From Verrucomicrobiales bacterium (GTDB lineage: Bacteria > Verrucomicrobiota > Verrucomicrobiia > Verrucomicrobiales > DEV007): 64,000 nt of DNA. Positions 46,006 to 54,510 of this stretch are shown here, piece by piece; positions within the stretch are counted from its first letter, which is position 1, and every line of letters begins with the position of its first letter. The stretch covers positions 1-64,000 of the forward strand of contig JARGOD010000014.1 in assembly GCA_029210205.1 (NCBI GenBank), given 5' to 3'. A program made the position numbers and the translations under genes. Under the pieces are notes generated by a model. It worked only from the letters and a program-made list of their open reading frames with translations. It was not told the DNA's origin and did no database searches.

Positions 46006-46893
46006 ATGCGAATTCGAATTTTCATACTCTGTGCTGCGATCTCGGCGCTCGCTTTTACGAGCTCTGGCCAGGAGGATCCAGCAAGGTCTCTGAACAGGGG
46101 GAGTAATCAGGTTTCTGTCACTTTGAGCAACAGCACCGATTCGTCGCTGGCACTGAAGTGGGTAGATTTTGATGGGCGTTCTCAGGAATTTGGAAGCGTC
46201 TCCCCGCGGGAAACAGTGACGCTTGAAACTTATCCCGGCCATCTCTGGAGCTTAAGTAATGGAAAGCAAATCGTAGTCCGTTATCGGGCCACGGCAGCGG
46301 CGACGCAATCGCTGGCTCTCGGAGGAAGTGCCGTGCCGAAGCCTATTGGGAGTGCACCGGTTTCTCCCCCAATGACGACTTCAAGCCCGCAGCAGGTTCC
46401 TGTCCAACCAGCTCAACCACCGACAATTCAGCAGAGTGGCTCGCAATTCACGCCGGCGGAAGCAAATGCGATGGTGAATTATCATAATCAGGTCCGTGGC
46501 GAAGTTGGTGTCGGGCCAGTACGCTGGTCTCCCCAGATTGCTCAATTTGCTCAGCAGTGGGCAGACGAGATGGCGGCGAAGGGAAAATTTGAGCATCGTC
46601 CCCGGAGTCAGCAGCAATATGGGGAGAATCTTGCCGCCGGATCCTCACCAACATACAGCCCACTCGACGGAGCGAAGCAGTGGTACGACGAGAAAAAGCT
46701 CTTCAGGGCACCCAACGGAGTCTTCACGGCGGCTCTCATGTCGGCGGGGCATTACACGCAGATGGTCTGGCGGGGAAGCACAGAAATCGGCGCCGGAAAA
46801 GCGATCATTCGAAGAGGTCAGATGAAAGGATGGACCGTGATTGTTTGCAATTACAACCCGCCCGGTAATATGATCGGTGCGAAGGTTTATTAA
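46006..46893 (+). CDS. Exported CAP (SCP/PR1) domain protein
   Basis: The product is 295 residues from the ATG at 46006, which gives a clear signal peptide (about 1-21, ending TSSG); the longer in-frame start at 45877 does not. A beta domain lies at about 30-105. A Pro/Gln-rich linker (about 110-150) precedes a C-terminal CAP domain (about 153-295) with the signatures GHYTQMVW and IVCNYNPPGN. A paired Cys is not evident, as usual for bacterial CAP proteins. It is cotranscribed with the Gln/His-rich gene 18 bases downstream. Confidence 0.87.
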   Translation: MRIRIFILCAAISALAFTSSGQEDPARSLNRGSNQVSVTLSNSTDSSLALKWVDFDGRSQEFGSVSPRETVTLETYPGHLWSLSNGKQIVVRYRATAAATQSLALGGSAVPKPIGSAPVSPPMTTSSPQQVPVQPAQPPTIQQSGSQFTPAEANAMVNYHNQVRGEVGVGPVRWSPQIAQFAQQWADEMAAKGKFEHRPRSQQQYGENLAAGSSPTYSPLDGAKQWYDEKKLFRAPNGVFTAALMSAGHYTQMVWRGSTEIGAGKAIIRRGQMKGWTVIVCNYNPPGNMIGAKVY

Positions 46894-46911
46894 AATATCA
46901 CGATTCAGATT

Positions 46912-47667
46912 ATGAAGATTCCCTCTCTCCTTGTTGCTCTCTCTGTCTTCTTTACGACAAATCTAAAATCCGAGGACGGCAACGGTCGCCTCCTGGAGAC
47001 GCTTCTTCGGGGACTGGCTCACGTCGTGACTTCGGAAAGCGGAAGTTCGCTTGTTCCGCCACCGATCCCTCATGATTCTCATGCCGGACACTCGCATCAG
47101 CAGCAGCCGGCACCTCATTATCAGCAGCAAAGCTCACCAAATCGTGGCTGGTTTCAGCCGAGTCAGCCGCAGGTCCAACCCGCACCTTCTCTGGTTCGTC
47201 CTACGCCGCAACCCCGCGTAATCCGCCAACAGCCGCAATCAGGGAATCCCGCGAGTCCATTTTCCGGGTGGTATCAAGCCCCGCAGCAACAACAGGCTCC
47301 GCGTTATCAGCCTGTACCCCAGGTAAATCCTAATCCGTCACCTCCTTTCAGTGGATTCAATCCATTTCAGATTCAGTCTCCCCGCCAACAGCAAGTCCAC
47401 GACCACCGTTCTCATCAGGAGCACCGGGTGCAGCCGTCACATCAGCCGGGTTTCTTTGGACAGCGTCAGCAGCAGCAACCGTCACGTCATTCGCACGAAG
47501 GCTATCATGGTCACGGGTCGAGTGAGCAACAGAACGTCATTGCGATTCGATCGCAGTTTCAGCCGTTTACGATTTTCCAAAAAAAGCAAACTCAGAGGGT
47601 CACCTCCAGTCGCACCGTGCCGCCCGTTCCTAATCAGAGAGGTATCGTCTGGTTTAGGACGAGATAG
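46912..47667 (+). CDS. Secreted Gln/His/Pro-rich low-complexity protein
   Basis: The protein is 251 residues with a signal-like N-terminus (about 1-20). Most of the rest is Gln, His, Pro and Ser, with blocks such as HAGHSHQQQP, QQQQAP and HDHRSHQEHR. Repeated aromatic elements GWFQP, SGWYQAP and SGFNPF are spaced through it. No domain is visible. Clusters of His suggest metal binding or a surface matrix role; this is an inference. The gene is 18 bases after the CAP gene and probably forms one unit with it. Confidence 0.6.
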   Translation: MKIPSLLVALSVFFTTNLKSEDGNGRLLETLLRGLAHVVTSESGSSLVPPPIPHDSHAGHSHQQQPAPHYQQQSSPNRGWFQPSQPQVQPAPSLVRPTPQPRVIRQQPQSGNPASPFSGWYQAPQQQQAPRYQPVPQVNPNPSPPFSGFNPFQIQSPRQQQVHDHRSHQEHRVQPSHQPGFFGQRQQQQPSRHSHEGYHGHGSSEQQNVIAIRSQFQPFTIFQKKQTQRVTSSRTVPPVPNQRGIVWFRTR

Positions 47668-47697
47668 CATTATCTGTGCAGGCACACTCTGATCGTC

Positions 47698-47892
47698 TCA
47701 CTCTTTTCCGAGTGCGACTCGAAAACCGACGGTGCGGTGCCTGAAGGACGAGAGGGCATGGCCACGCGCTGAAGGTCGGGTAGCTTCCTGTTCCTCCATC
47801 CAGCTTCCGCCTCTAAAGACTCGAGTGGTCGCTGCTGAGACATCGCGGGCCTCTTGCTGCGACAGAGCTCCCGGAGTCGAAATGATGAGCAA
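47698..47892 (-). pseudogene. Remnant of a formylglycine-generating-enzyme (SUMF1) domain C-terminus
   Basis: This 64-codon reading frame (- strand) has TTRVFRGGSW followed by RPSARGHA and a final HRTVGFRVAL. These are the conserved C-terminal motifs of the FGE-sulfatase domain (RGGSW and GFRV). Nothing resembling the rest of the domain (catalytic Cys, GNVWEW) is found in the 200 bases upstream on this strand, so only a decayed end remains. The 435-base gap (47668-48102) holds nothing else I can support. Confidence 0.55.
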
Positions 47893-48102
47893 CGCGGTTG
47901 AAAGGAAGGGTGCAGGGAATCGCGTAAAACACGCAATGGACGGTGCTTACACCCTGGCGGGAGCATGACTTGTCTCCCGTTTTATGGACTGCTCCGAGAC
48001 AGGATCTCTCTCCTGAAAAGTGCTTGGAATTATAATTATCAGGTTTATCGTAATATTCTGAATTAATTCCTTTTGCGGGTTGCTTGAGCCACCCTTGCCG
48101 AT

Positions 48103-49437
48103 ATGACTAAATCTCCCTCGTTGTGGCTGAAAAGCTGGCGACGCCTTGCCGCAGAAGGAAAGGCGGAAGATTTTTCGTCGTTTCTATCTTCGGCGATGCC
48201 GGCTGGACTTCGTCTCGCGGGTGCGTTCCTCCAGTTGCTTTCAACGATCCTGATTGCCCGAAGCCTCGGGGTTGAGGATTCCGGAATGTATTTTTTCTGG
48301 GCCGCCGCGATGCTCGAAGTCGGGCAAGTTGCAACCTACGGGCTGGATCGGCTCGCTCTTCAGCAAGTTCCGCGATTGGACGGAAAACGTGATCAACTGA
48401 CCCGCTTTCTTGCACCTTTACGAGCGACCGCGCTCATGCTGGGTGTGATCCTTGCTTCGGGGCTGTGCTTTTATGCCTATGTCATTCAGGGGGATTCTCA
48501 GATGAGTCCGTTTTGGTATATACTTCCATTTCTCTGCATCGCGGGGGTCGTCATGAGCATGATCAACGGAGAGGCGATGGCCGGACTCGGGCGACCGGTT
48601 CTTGCCATCGTATGTCGGCACACGATGCTCAATGTGACTTTGATTCTTTGCATCATTTTCATGGGAGATCGGCTCACGACTGATTTGGCGATTTCGGCGT
48701 ATGCCCTCGCCTTTTTCACTTCAGGGTTCGGGGCACTTCTTCTTCCGGGATTTCGTGGGCAGGGAAAGGCGGTGGCGCTCCCATCGAGAGAGCAGTTCCG
48801 CGGACACCTTGTCGAAGGTTCGCCGCTTTTCCTCGGATCAGTCTTTGCCTCGCTTGCGTTCATTGTTCCGCTCGCAATTCTTGAGCGAACTCACTCGAGT
48901 GCAGAGATCGCGTTGGTGACGACGGCTTTCCGTATTTTTGTTCTCGTTGATGTGCTTGTCAGGGCGATTCATTCGCTCGTCATGCCTGAGTTGTCGCGGG
49001 CGGCTCATGTCGGGGACGGAGCCTTGCTCGGTCGCATTTATCGAACGGCGGTGGTGAAAGGACTGCTTGTCCTCGGGATTCCGGTTTTAGGAATCATGAT
49101 TCTCGCCGAACCCATCATGGCCATCTTCGGCGAGGGTTTTGAGGCGGGGGCTTCCTTGCTGAGGATCTTCATGGGTTATGCTTTTGTTTTGCTTCTGCTC
49201 GGTCCCGCACAGCAGCTCCTCCTCATGGTTGGGCACACGCGGCGGATGGCCTTCTTTTCGCTGGTCAGTTTTCTCTTCTCGGTGATTCTTTCGTTTCTTT
49301 TCGTTCCGCGATTCGGACCACTGGCCCTGACATGTGTCCTCGGGGCAGCGATTATTCTCGAGCGGGGACTCTTTCTTTTCTTTTCACTGAAAGCCATGTA
49401 TGAGCCTTCTCGAACAGTGGAAGGGAGCGATGAATAA
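48103..49437 (+). CDS. Polysaccharide flippase (Wzx/MOP family)
   Basis: The protein is 444 residues with about 12 to 14 hydrophobic helices. It has the MOP-type N-terminus (a short basic helix, then AGLRLAGAFLQLLSTILIARSLG) and an RALHS/PE-like loop. It should flip lipid-linked repeat units across the inner membrane. It is the first gene of the exopolysaccharide locus, and the next gene overlaps its end by 8 bases. Confidence 0.85.
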   Translation: MTKSPSLWLKSWRRLAAEGKAEDFSSFLSSAMPAGLRLAGAFLQLLSTILIARSLGVEDSGMYFFWAAAMLEVGQVATYGLDRLALQQVPRLDGKRDQLTRFLAPLRATALMLGVILASGLCFYAYVIQGDSQMSPFWYILPFLCIAGVVMSMINGEAMAGLGRPVLAIVCRHTMLNVTLILCIIFMGDRLTTDLAISAYALAFFTSGFGALLLPGFRGQGKAVALPSREQFRGHLVEGSPLFLGSVFASLAFIVPLAILERTHSSAEIALVTTAFRIFVLVDVLVRAIHSLVMPELSRAAHVGDGALLGRIYRTAVVKGLLVLGIPVLGIMILAEPIMAIFGEGFEAGASLLRIFMGYAFVLLLLGPAQQLLLMVGHTRRMAFFSLVSFLFSVILSFLFVPRFGPLALTCVLGAAIILERGLFLFFSLKAMYEPSRTVEGSDE

Positions 49438-50746
49438 TCAGGAGCCGATCGCAGAGCCACTTCCTCGTTTTGTGGGAATGGACCCCACCCATTTACGGCG
49501 CGAATCGCTTGCGCTGAACCTGCTCATACAGGTGCCGCTCTATCTCTATTTGTGCAGTCTCTGGCTAGTCCGACCGCTTGCGCTGGGGGATACTTTCTCT
49601 CTGACCTTGATGGCTCCGGGTTTTCTTCTTGTCGCCCTGATCGTTTTGCGGATTCCACGGGAATTCTTCCTTTCAAAGATTAGACTCGTGAGATTCGAAT
49701 TCTTTTTGCTGCTAAGTTTTGTTCTCCTTTCGATTCTCTCGCTCGTGAACAGCGATTCTCCGATCCGTAGTTTCCGCATTATCTTTCCGAGCCTTCTGCC
49801 CTTTGCGATTTTTGCTCACTATGTCGTTCTTGCCTGGTTTGCCCCCCATCTGCTTCAGAGGGTTCCGCGCCTTCTTATTGCCTGTGCCGTGATCTTTAGT
49901 GTCATTCCGCTAGGGCTCACGATTCTCGTTCCTCCTCTGGAACCACTCGTGTTTGGCTCATACCGCATGAAAGGCTTTTTCGAGAATCCGATCCAGCATT
50001 CCATCTGCCTCGCGACCTTGATGCCGTTGATAACGGTGGAGTTTAGCCTCGCTAAAAAATTCCGCTGGAAGATATTCTGGAGCCTTCTCTTTGTGGTCAT
50101 GCTCTACACGCTCTTCCGGGCGGGCTCAAAATCAGCGATGGGTGTTGCGTTCCTTTTCAGCGTGATGCTCTATGCGTTGCTCGCCTTCCGTTCACGTAAC
50201 TTTGTCAAGATAGCCACGGTTCTGGTTGGCCTGGTTCTCGCAGGAATCTTTCTGAAACTTTTTGGGCTGATGATTGCAGAAATGATCAACCCGATCATCG
50301 CCGAGAAGATTCGCAGCATCATTGAAGGGGGCGTTTCAAACTATCAGTCGATCGAGTCCCGGAAGCTTCTCTGGGAGGAGGCGATTCGGCAGGGAAAAAT
50401 GCACTGGCTCGTGGGGACTGGAGCAGGTGAAAAAGTTCATGGAATCTCTCATTCACACAATCTCGTCCTCGATTACTTCAAGGGGATCGGGATCTTTGGA
50501 GCAATTGGAATCGCCTTGCTTTGTCTTTCGATCATCGGCCGAACTGGATGGAAGGCACTCACGGTCGTAAGCGGGCGCGGATGCGAAATCGACATTCGCG
50601 TTCTCGCGTGTTTGATCGGATCAACCGTTTACGTCATCTGCAACCAACTGAGCGATTGCTTTGGTCCGACCACGATTGGCTTTCTCTGGGTGAACTATCT
50701 CACCGCAGTCTTCATGGAGCGTGAGAAGCCGGGTCGGCTCGGCTGA
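49430..50746 (+). CDS. O-antigen ligase/polymerase-like membrane protein (Wzy/WaaL superfamily)
   Basis: The product is 438 residues from the ATG at 49430, which overlaps the flippase stop codon; an in-frame start at 49400 would overlap further. It has about 10 to 12 transmembrane helices, with a large loop containing KLLWEEAIRQGK and the HGISHSHNLVLDYF motif. This H-x-HN-type sequence is the hallmark of the O-antigen ligase family. Polymerase or ligase cannot be separated from sequence. Its last 52 bases overlap the convergent membrane gene. Confidence 0.82.
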   Translation: MNNQEPIAEPLPRFVGMDPTHLRRESLALNLLIQVPLYLYLCSLWLVRPLALGDTFSLTLMAPGFLLVALIVLRIPREFFLSKIRLVRFEFFLLLSFVLLSILSLVNSDSPIRSFRIIFPSLLPFAIFAHYVVLAWFAPHLLQRVPRLLIACAVIFSVIPLGLTILVPPLEPLVFGSYRMKGFFENPIQHSICLATLMPLITVEFSLAKKFRWKIFWSLLFVVMLYTLFRAGSKSAMGVAFLFSVMLYALLAFRSRNFVKIATVLVGLVLAGIFLKLFGLMIAEMINPIIAEKIRSIIEGGVSNYQSIESRKLLWEEAIRQGKMHWLVGTGAGEKVHGISHSHNLVLDYFKGIGIFGAIGIALLCLSIIGRTGWKALTVVSGRGCEIDIRVLACLIGSTVYVICNQLSDCFGPTTIGFLWVNYLTAVFMEREKPGRLG

Positions 50747-51369
50747 TCGTGATTCTCTTTCAGGTTCTCGGCTCCGTGCTTCAAGCGGTCAAAGAGGGTA
50801 ACCAGAAAGCAGGCGGATCCTGACATTTCTAAAATCTCTTCCCCAATCATCATGGAGAGGTAATTCGCTATTTGAATACCTCCTCCCCAGTTCCACTGCA
50901 CCGCTTCGAGAAGTTGGGAGGAACCCCAGGCAACTGCACCGAGAATCCAGAGAAGAAGTTGGAGGCCCCGCTGCGTTATGGCAAAACGGAGCCAGCCGAA
51001 TCCGGCGGCGGCGATGAGCGGAAGATAGAGGAGTTGCCAGTCGATTCCGGTAAGACGTTCAGCCGTTTCGTGAATTTTGAGACATTCATCTGCTCCCATG
51101 AAAAGAAAGATGAAGCCGAGAAAACGAATTGGAGCCGGGAGTGGGCCGTGGAGGAGATGAATTCGGTACAGAAACCAGCCATTGGCGACGAGAAGAAAGG
51201 CAGAGAACAGCGTCGTGAAATTCAGCTCCCGATCGAGATGGAAGAGATTCAGGAAAGTTCCGGATTCGCGGCTCGAAGCGAAAACGCCGAGCCCTGCAAA
51301 GATCGTGATCGCGATGACTAGAGATCCCGAAAACTGTGCTTTCGTTAGATATTTCACAGGCTCTTTCAT
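50695..51369 (-). CDS. Uncharacterised six-helix membrane protein in the EPS locus
   Basis: The protein is 224 residues with six predicted hydrophobic segments. Conserved-looking polar residues sit in or near helices: GADECLKIHE (about 93-102) and MIGEEILEMSGS (about 174-185), an Asp/Glu/His pattern that could be a metal site. I do not recognise the family. Its ATG overlaps the stop of the deacetylase gene as TAATG, so the two are translationally coupled. The 3-prime end overlaps the polymerase-like gene by 52 bases in the opposite direction. Confidence 0.6.
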   Translation of the reverse strand: MKEPVKYLTKAQFSGSLVIAITIFAGLGVFASSRESGTFLNLFHLDRELNFTTLFSAFLLVANGWFLYRIHLLHGPLPAPIRFLGFIFLFMGADECLKIHETAERLTGIDWQLLYLPLIAAAGFGWLRFAITQRGLQLLLWILGAVAWGSSQLLEAVQWNWGGGIQIANYLSMMIGEEILEMSGSACFLVTLFDRLKHGAENLKENHDQPSRPGFSRSMKTAVR

Positions 51370-52361
51370 TAGGAAGATAATCCGATGTTAGAAGCTAGCT
51401 TGGTTCCGGTCCACAGTTGGAGGGGAACCTTCACTGCGTTTTCTCCTTTGTTGTGAACCCAGAGACGGGGAATGACGAGATCGTCTGTCTCATGAGTGAC
51501 CGCATTAAGGTCTGCCGCAAAACCGTAGCGGACTCCGGCCTCCCTCGCGGCTGCGAGCGTCTCTCCGTTAAAATCCCGATTCTCGAGCCCAAAGGGATAG
51601 CTAAGTGTATCGATTCTTTTCCCGATAATGGAGGAGAGTGTCTCGATGGACTCGCTAACTTCACGGACTTGAGATCGATAGTCGAGTGAGCAAAGGCGTG
51701 AATGCGTCACGGTGTGAGCTCCGATCGTGAGGAGAGGGTGCTGTGCCGCTTCTCTGAGTTCCTCCGCACTCGCACAGCGTTGCGGTTGCGCATGGTCAGC
51801 GCCATCAAGTTGGGAAGATAGAGTTGAGAAAATTGTCTCCCGCCGTTCGGTGCTCGCACTGCGAAGAATCGGGTAGAGTAGATCGTAGAGCCCCTTCGTT
51901 GAGAGATTTCCGATCAATAAAGGGGAAGATTGGGTCGGCTCTAAAAGCAGAGTGTCGGGCAGGAAGGATGATCCATAAACGAGCGCGGCTAGGTGGTCCC
52001 ACCAAAAGGCTTCACCGAGATTTCCGGTTGTTACGAAGAGCGTTGCCGGAATTTCATACTTCTCGAGAAGCGGTAGAGCATGAGTGAGGACGTCGAGGTA
52101 GCCATCGTCGAAGGTGAGGGAGACTGACCCGCGCTCAAGTTGCCCCCGGTTTTTCTTTTCCATGAACTCATGGAGAGAGAGGACGCGACCGTTTTCGGCA
52201 AGAGCAGCGAGGTGTCTCTCGAAATTGGCAGGGCTCACGCACAAGTTAAACGGATCGAGATCCGGCTCAGCGACACGATGATAGAGAAGCACCCCGCCGC
52301 GAGCTTCGCGTCGATTCCCGAGCCAGTTCAGGCCGGTGTGGATCTTTCTTTTGAGGCGCAT
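51369..52361 (-). CDS. Polysaccharide deacetylase (CE4, NodB-like) family protein
   Basis: The product is 330 residues from the ATG at 52361, which overlaps the GT2 stop as TAATG. The longer in-frame start at 52604 lies inside the GT2 gene and is rejected. NodB motifs are visible: the N-terminal YHRVAEPDLDPF, motif 1 TFDDGYLD, and motif 2 GAHTVTHSRLCSL with the His ligands, then SYPFG. The family removes N- or O-acetyl groups from polysaccharides or acts on their precursors. It sits in the EPS locus between GT2 and the membrane protein. Confidence 0.87.
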   Translation of the reverse strand: MRLKRKIHTGLNWLGNRREARGGVLLYHRVAEPDLDPFNLCVSPANFERHLAALAENGRVLSLHEFMEKKNRGQLERGSVSLTFDDGYLDVLTHALPLLEKYEIPATLFVTTGNLGEAFWWDHLAALVYGSSFLPDTLLLEPTQSSPLLIGNLSTKGLYDLLYPILRSASTERRETIFSTLSSQLDGADHAQPQRCASAEELREAAQHPLLTIGAHTVTHSRLCSLDYRSQVREVSESIETLSSIIGKRIDTLSYPFGLENRDFNGETLAAAREAGVRYGFAADLNAVTHETDDLVIPRLWVHNKGENAVKVPLQLWTGTKLASNIGLSS

Positions 52362-53206
52362 TAGATCTGATTTGAGACAGGAATGTTGGCGTTGGCGCGC
52401 TGTGGCGCCGGCTTTGTGAAGCCAAGGATGCGCTTGAGGCGGTCGCGGAAGGAGTGCGGTAAAATGAGGAAGCTGGTTCTTTTTGCGAGGAAGGCATACC
52501 AGAGCGGATCGAGCGGTCTTGGGTGGCGGAGTTTGAACCGGAGGCCGGAGAAGAGTTGCTTCTGCTGGTTTGAGCGGCTGATTCCCCCCTCCCTGACAAA
52601 ACAATCAACGAGCGGGTCGTGAAGGTTGGCGGCGCGGTGGTTTTTGACGATTCGTGAGAAAAGAACGTAGTCTTCGATGTGGGGGTAGCTGGCGTCGTAG
52701 AGCCCGGTGTCGTTGAGAACTGCAGTTCGTAGCATCACGGCGGGATGTATGAAAGAATTGCGGAAGACAATCCAGCGACGGGTTTCTTCAGGCGCAAGCG
52801 GGAGGTTCGTCGTAAAGAGCGGTTCACCGTTTTTTTCACTACGGAAAACGACGTTGGATCCGACCATGGCGAGTTCCGGGTGCTGATCGAGGTGACGATA
52901 CTGAATCGAAAAACGGTTCCGGCGATTCAGGTCTGCCGCATCGAGACGGGCAACGCAGTTGAATCGGCGTGCTAGAATGTGCTCGAGGCCGAGATTGAGG
53001 GCTTTAACGATGCCTCCATTTGGAGTCTGTCGAATCACTTCGACAGCAAAGGGGTAGCTTCCGGGTGGAATGACGACGGCTTCCCGGCTCCCGTCATCGA
53101 CCACAAAAACGGTGAAGGAATAGTTCTCTTCCTCAATCGAGTCCAGCGTTCGTCGCAGCGCGGCGGTGTCATTGTAGGAAGGGATGAGAACGGCGAGATC
53201 TTTCAT
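52361..53206 (-). CDS. Glycosyltransferase family 2
   Basis: The protein is 281 residues. A GT-A fold has LIPSYNDT at the start, VVDDGSRE as the first Asp motif, and a DxD-like ARLDAADLN. Such enzymes add one sugar to a lipid-linked intermediate at the cytoplasmic face. It is coupled to the deacetylase by TAATG. The GT4 gene ends upstream, 26 bases away. Confidence 0.9.
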   Translation of the reverse strand: MKDLAVLIPSYNDTAALRRTLDSIEEENYSFTVFVVDDGSREAVVIPPGSYPFAVEVIRQTPNGGIVKALNLGLEHILARRFNCVARLDAADLNRRNRFSIQYRHLDQHPELAMVGSNVVFRSEKNGEPLFTTNLPLAPEETRRWIVFRNSFIHPAVMLRTAVLNDTGLYDASYPHIEDYVLFSRIVKNHRAANLHDPLVDCFVREGGISRSNQQKQLFSGLRFKLRHPRPLDPLWYAFLAKRTSFLILPHSFRDRLKRILGFTKPAPQRANANIPVSNQI

Positions 53207-53232
53207 GGCTCCAAATTAGAAGGCGTGACTTT

Positions 53233-54495
53233 TCAGTGAGAGGTCTGGATCCCATTGGTGGTTTTTGCCGCCTTGATATTTCCGGCGGAGACCGGCGTGA
53301 CTGAAGGGTAAGGCGGGGAAGTCGACGGAACAGAATCCGCCGTCTTGATCCCCGAACGCTTTTGTGACCGCGATGCTTCGATTAGCGAGCGGTAGAGCTT
53401 TTCATAGTTTGAGAACATGGTCTCAAAAGTGAAATGTTCCAGATAGCGAGCCCTCCCTGCAGCGCCCATTTGTTCTCTCATCTCTTGATCGACGATGAGA
53501 TTGCGGAGCGTGTCGGCGAGTCCGTTGATGTCTTTACTGGAAACGAGGCAACCGGTCGCTCCATCAAGAACTGATTCGCGACTGCCTCCAATATCGGTGA
53601 CGACGACCGGGAGCGAGGCAGCCATCGCTTCGAGAATACTTCGGGGGAAACCCTCCCAGTTTGTGATGAGGGCGAAAATATCGTGTTTTGTCAGGGTGTT
53701 ATCCACTGATTCGGAGTAGCCGGAGAATTCGATGCGATCTCTGAGCTCAAGTTCTTCCGTCTGCTTGATGCAGTCAGGTCGAAGAGGTCCATCTCCGATA
53801 AATGTCAGTCTCCAATCGAGGTCCGTAATTCGACTGAGAGCGTCGATGAGAAGCGGCTGATCTTTCTGCTCCTCAAACCGACCTACCATGATGAGGCGCG
53901 CGCCTTCGTGTGAGAAAGCGGGAGGATTTTGATCAGCATAGCGATCTCTGACCCCATTGTGAATCGTGCAAGTCGACTCTGCTTTTCCCACTCCCTTAGA
54001 CAGTCCGAATTGTCTCTCATCTTCGCTGACCGTGACAATTTGAGTCGCTGCCGGAGCGAGAAGCTTTTCGATGAACTGATAGAGTGCTGCTTTGGAAAAA
54101 CCTTCGACGAAGGACCAGCAATGGGGGGTATAAACGAGAGGGCAGTTGATGCCGAGAGCGGCGACTCTCCCGATGGCTCCTGCCTTCGAAGCGTGAAGTG
54201 AAATGAGGTCGGGATTGAATCGTTGAATCTCGCGTCTCATCGCGAGAGCTGCCTTGGTGTCCTTTAGAGGGTTGATTTCCCTGCCAAGCGAAGGCAGGCA
54301 CACGAAGTCGATTCCGGAATTTGCAAAACGGCGTGGCACTTCCATGTCTTCGGTCCCGCCAACGAGGACGCGCACGATGTGCCCTTCCTCTGAGAGTCGC
54401 TTCGACATGTCCATGACATGAAGGGAAGACCCTCCAAAAGCATCTCCTCGGGCTACTGCGTAAAGAATTCGATGGGTATTGCTCTGTCGTGACAT
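53233..54495 (-). CDS. Glycosyltransferase family 4
   Basis: The protein is 420 residues. The GT-B fold has an N-terminal GGSSLHVMDMSKRL, a central hinge and the C-terminal nucleotide-sugar part with the E-x7-E motif near GFPRSILEAMAASLPVV. It lies in the run of EPS genes on the - strand. The C-terminal 40 residues (Ser/Thr/Pro-rich) are an extension. The donor sugar is unknown. Confidence 0.9.
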   Translation of the reverse strand: MSRQSNTHRILYAVARGDAFGGSSLHVMDMSKRLSEEGHIVRVLVGGTEDMEVPRRFANSGIDFVCLPSLGREINPLKDTKAALAMRREIQRFNPDLISLHASKAGAIGRVAALGINCPLVYTPHCWSFVEGFSKAALYQFIEKLLAPAATQIVTVSEDERQFGLSKGVGKAESTCTIHNGVRDRYADQNPPAFSHEGARLIMVGRFEEQKDQPLLIDALSRITDLDWRLTFIGDGPLRPDCIKQTEELELRDRIEFSGYSESVDNTLTKHDIFALITNWEGFPRSILEAMAASLPVVVTDIGGSRESVLDGATGCLVSSKDINGLADTLRNLIVDQEMREQMGAAGRARYLEHFTFETMFSNYEKLYRSLIEASRSQKRSGIKTADSVPSTSPPYPSVTPVSAGNIKAAKTTNGIQTSH

Positions 54496-54510
54496 TGGAA
54501 AAATCCGGGC

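Noticed and set aside
51369-52604. Longer start for the deacetylase at 52604
   Set aside because: It would overlap the GT2 gene by 240 bases with no domain in the added part; the TAATG start at 52361 explains the NodB domain fully.
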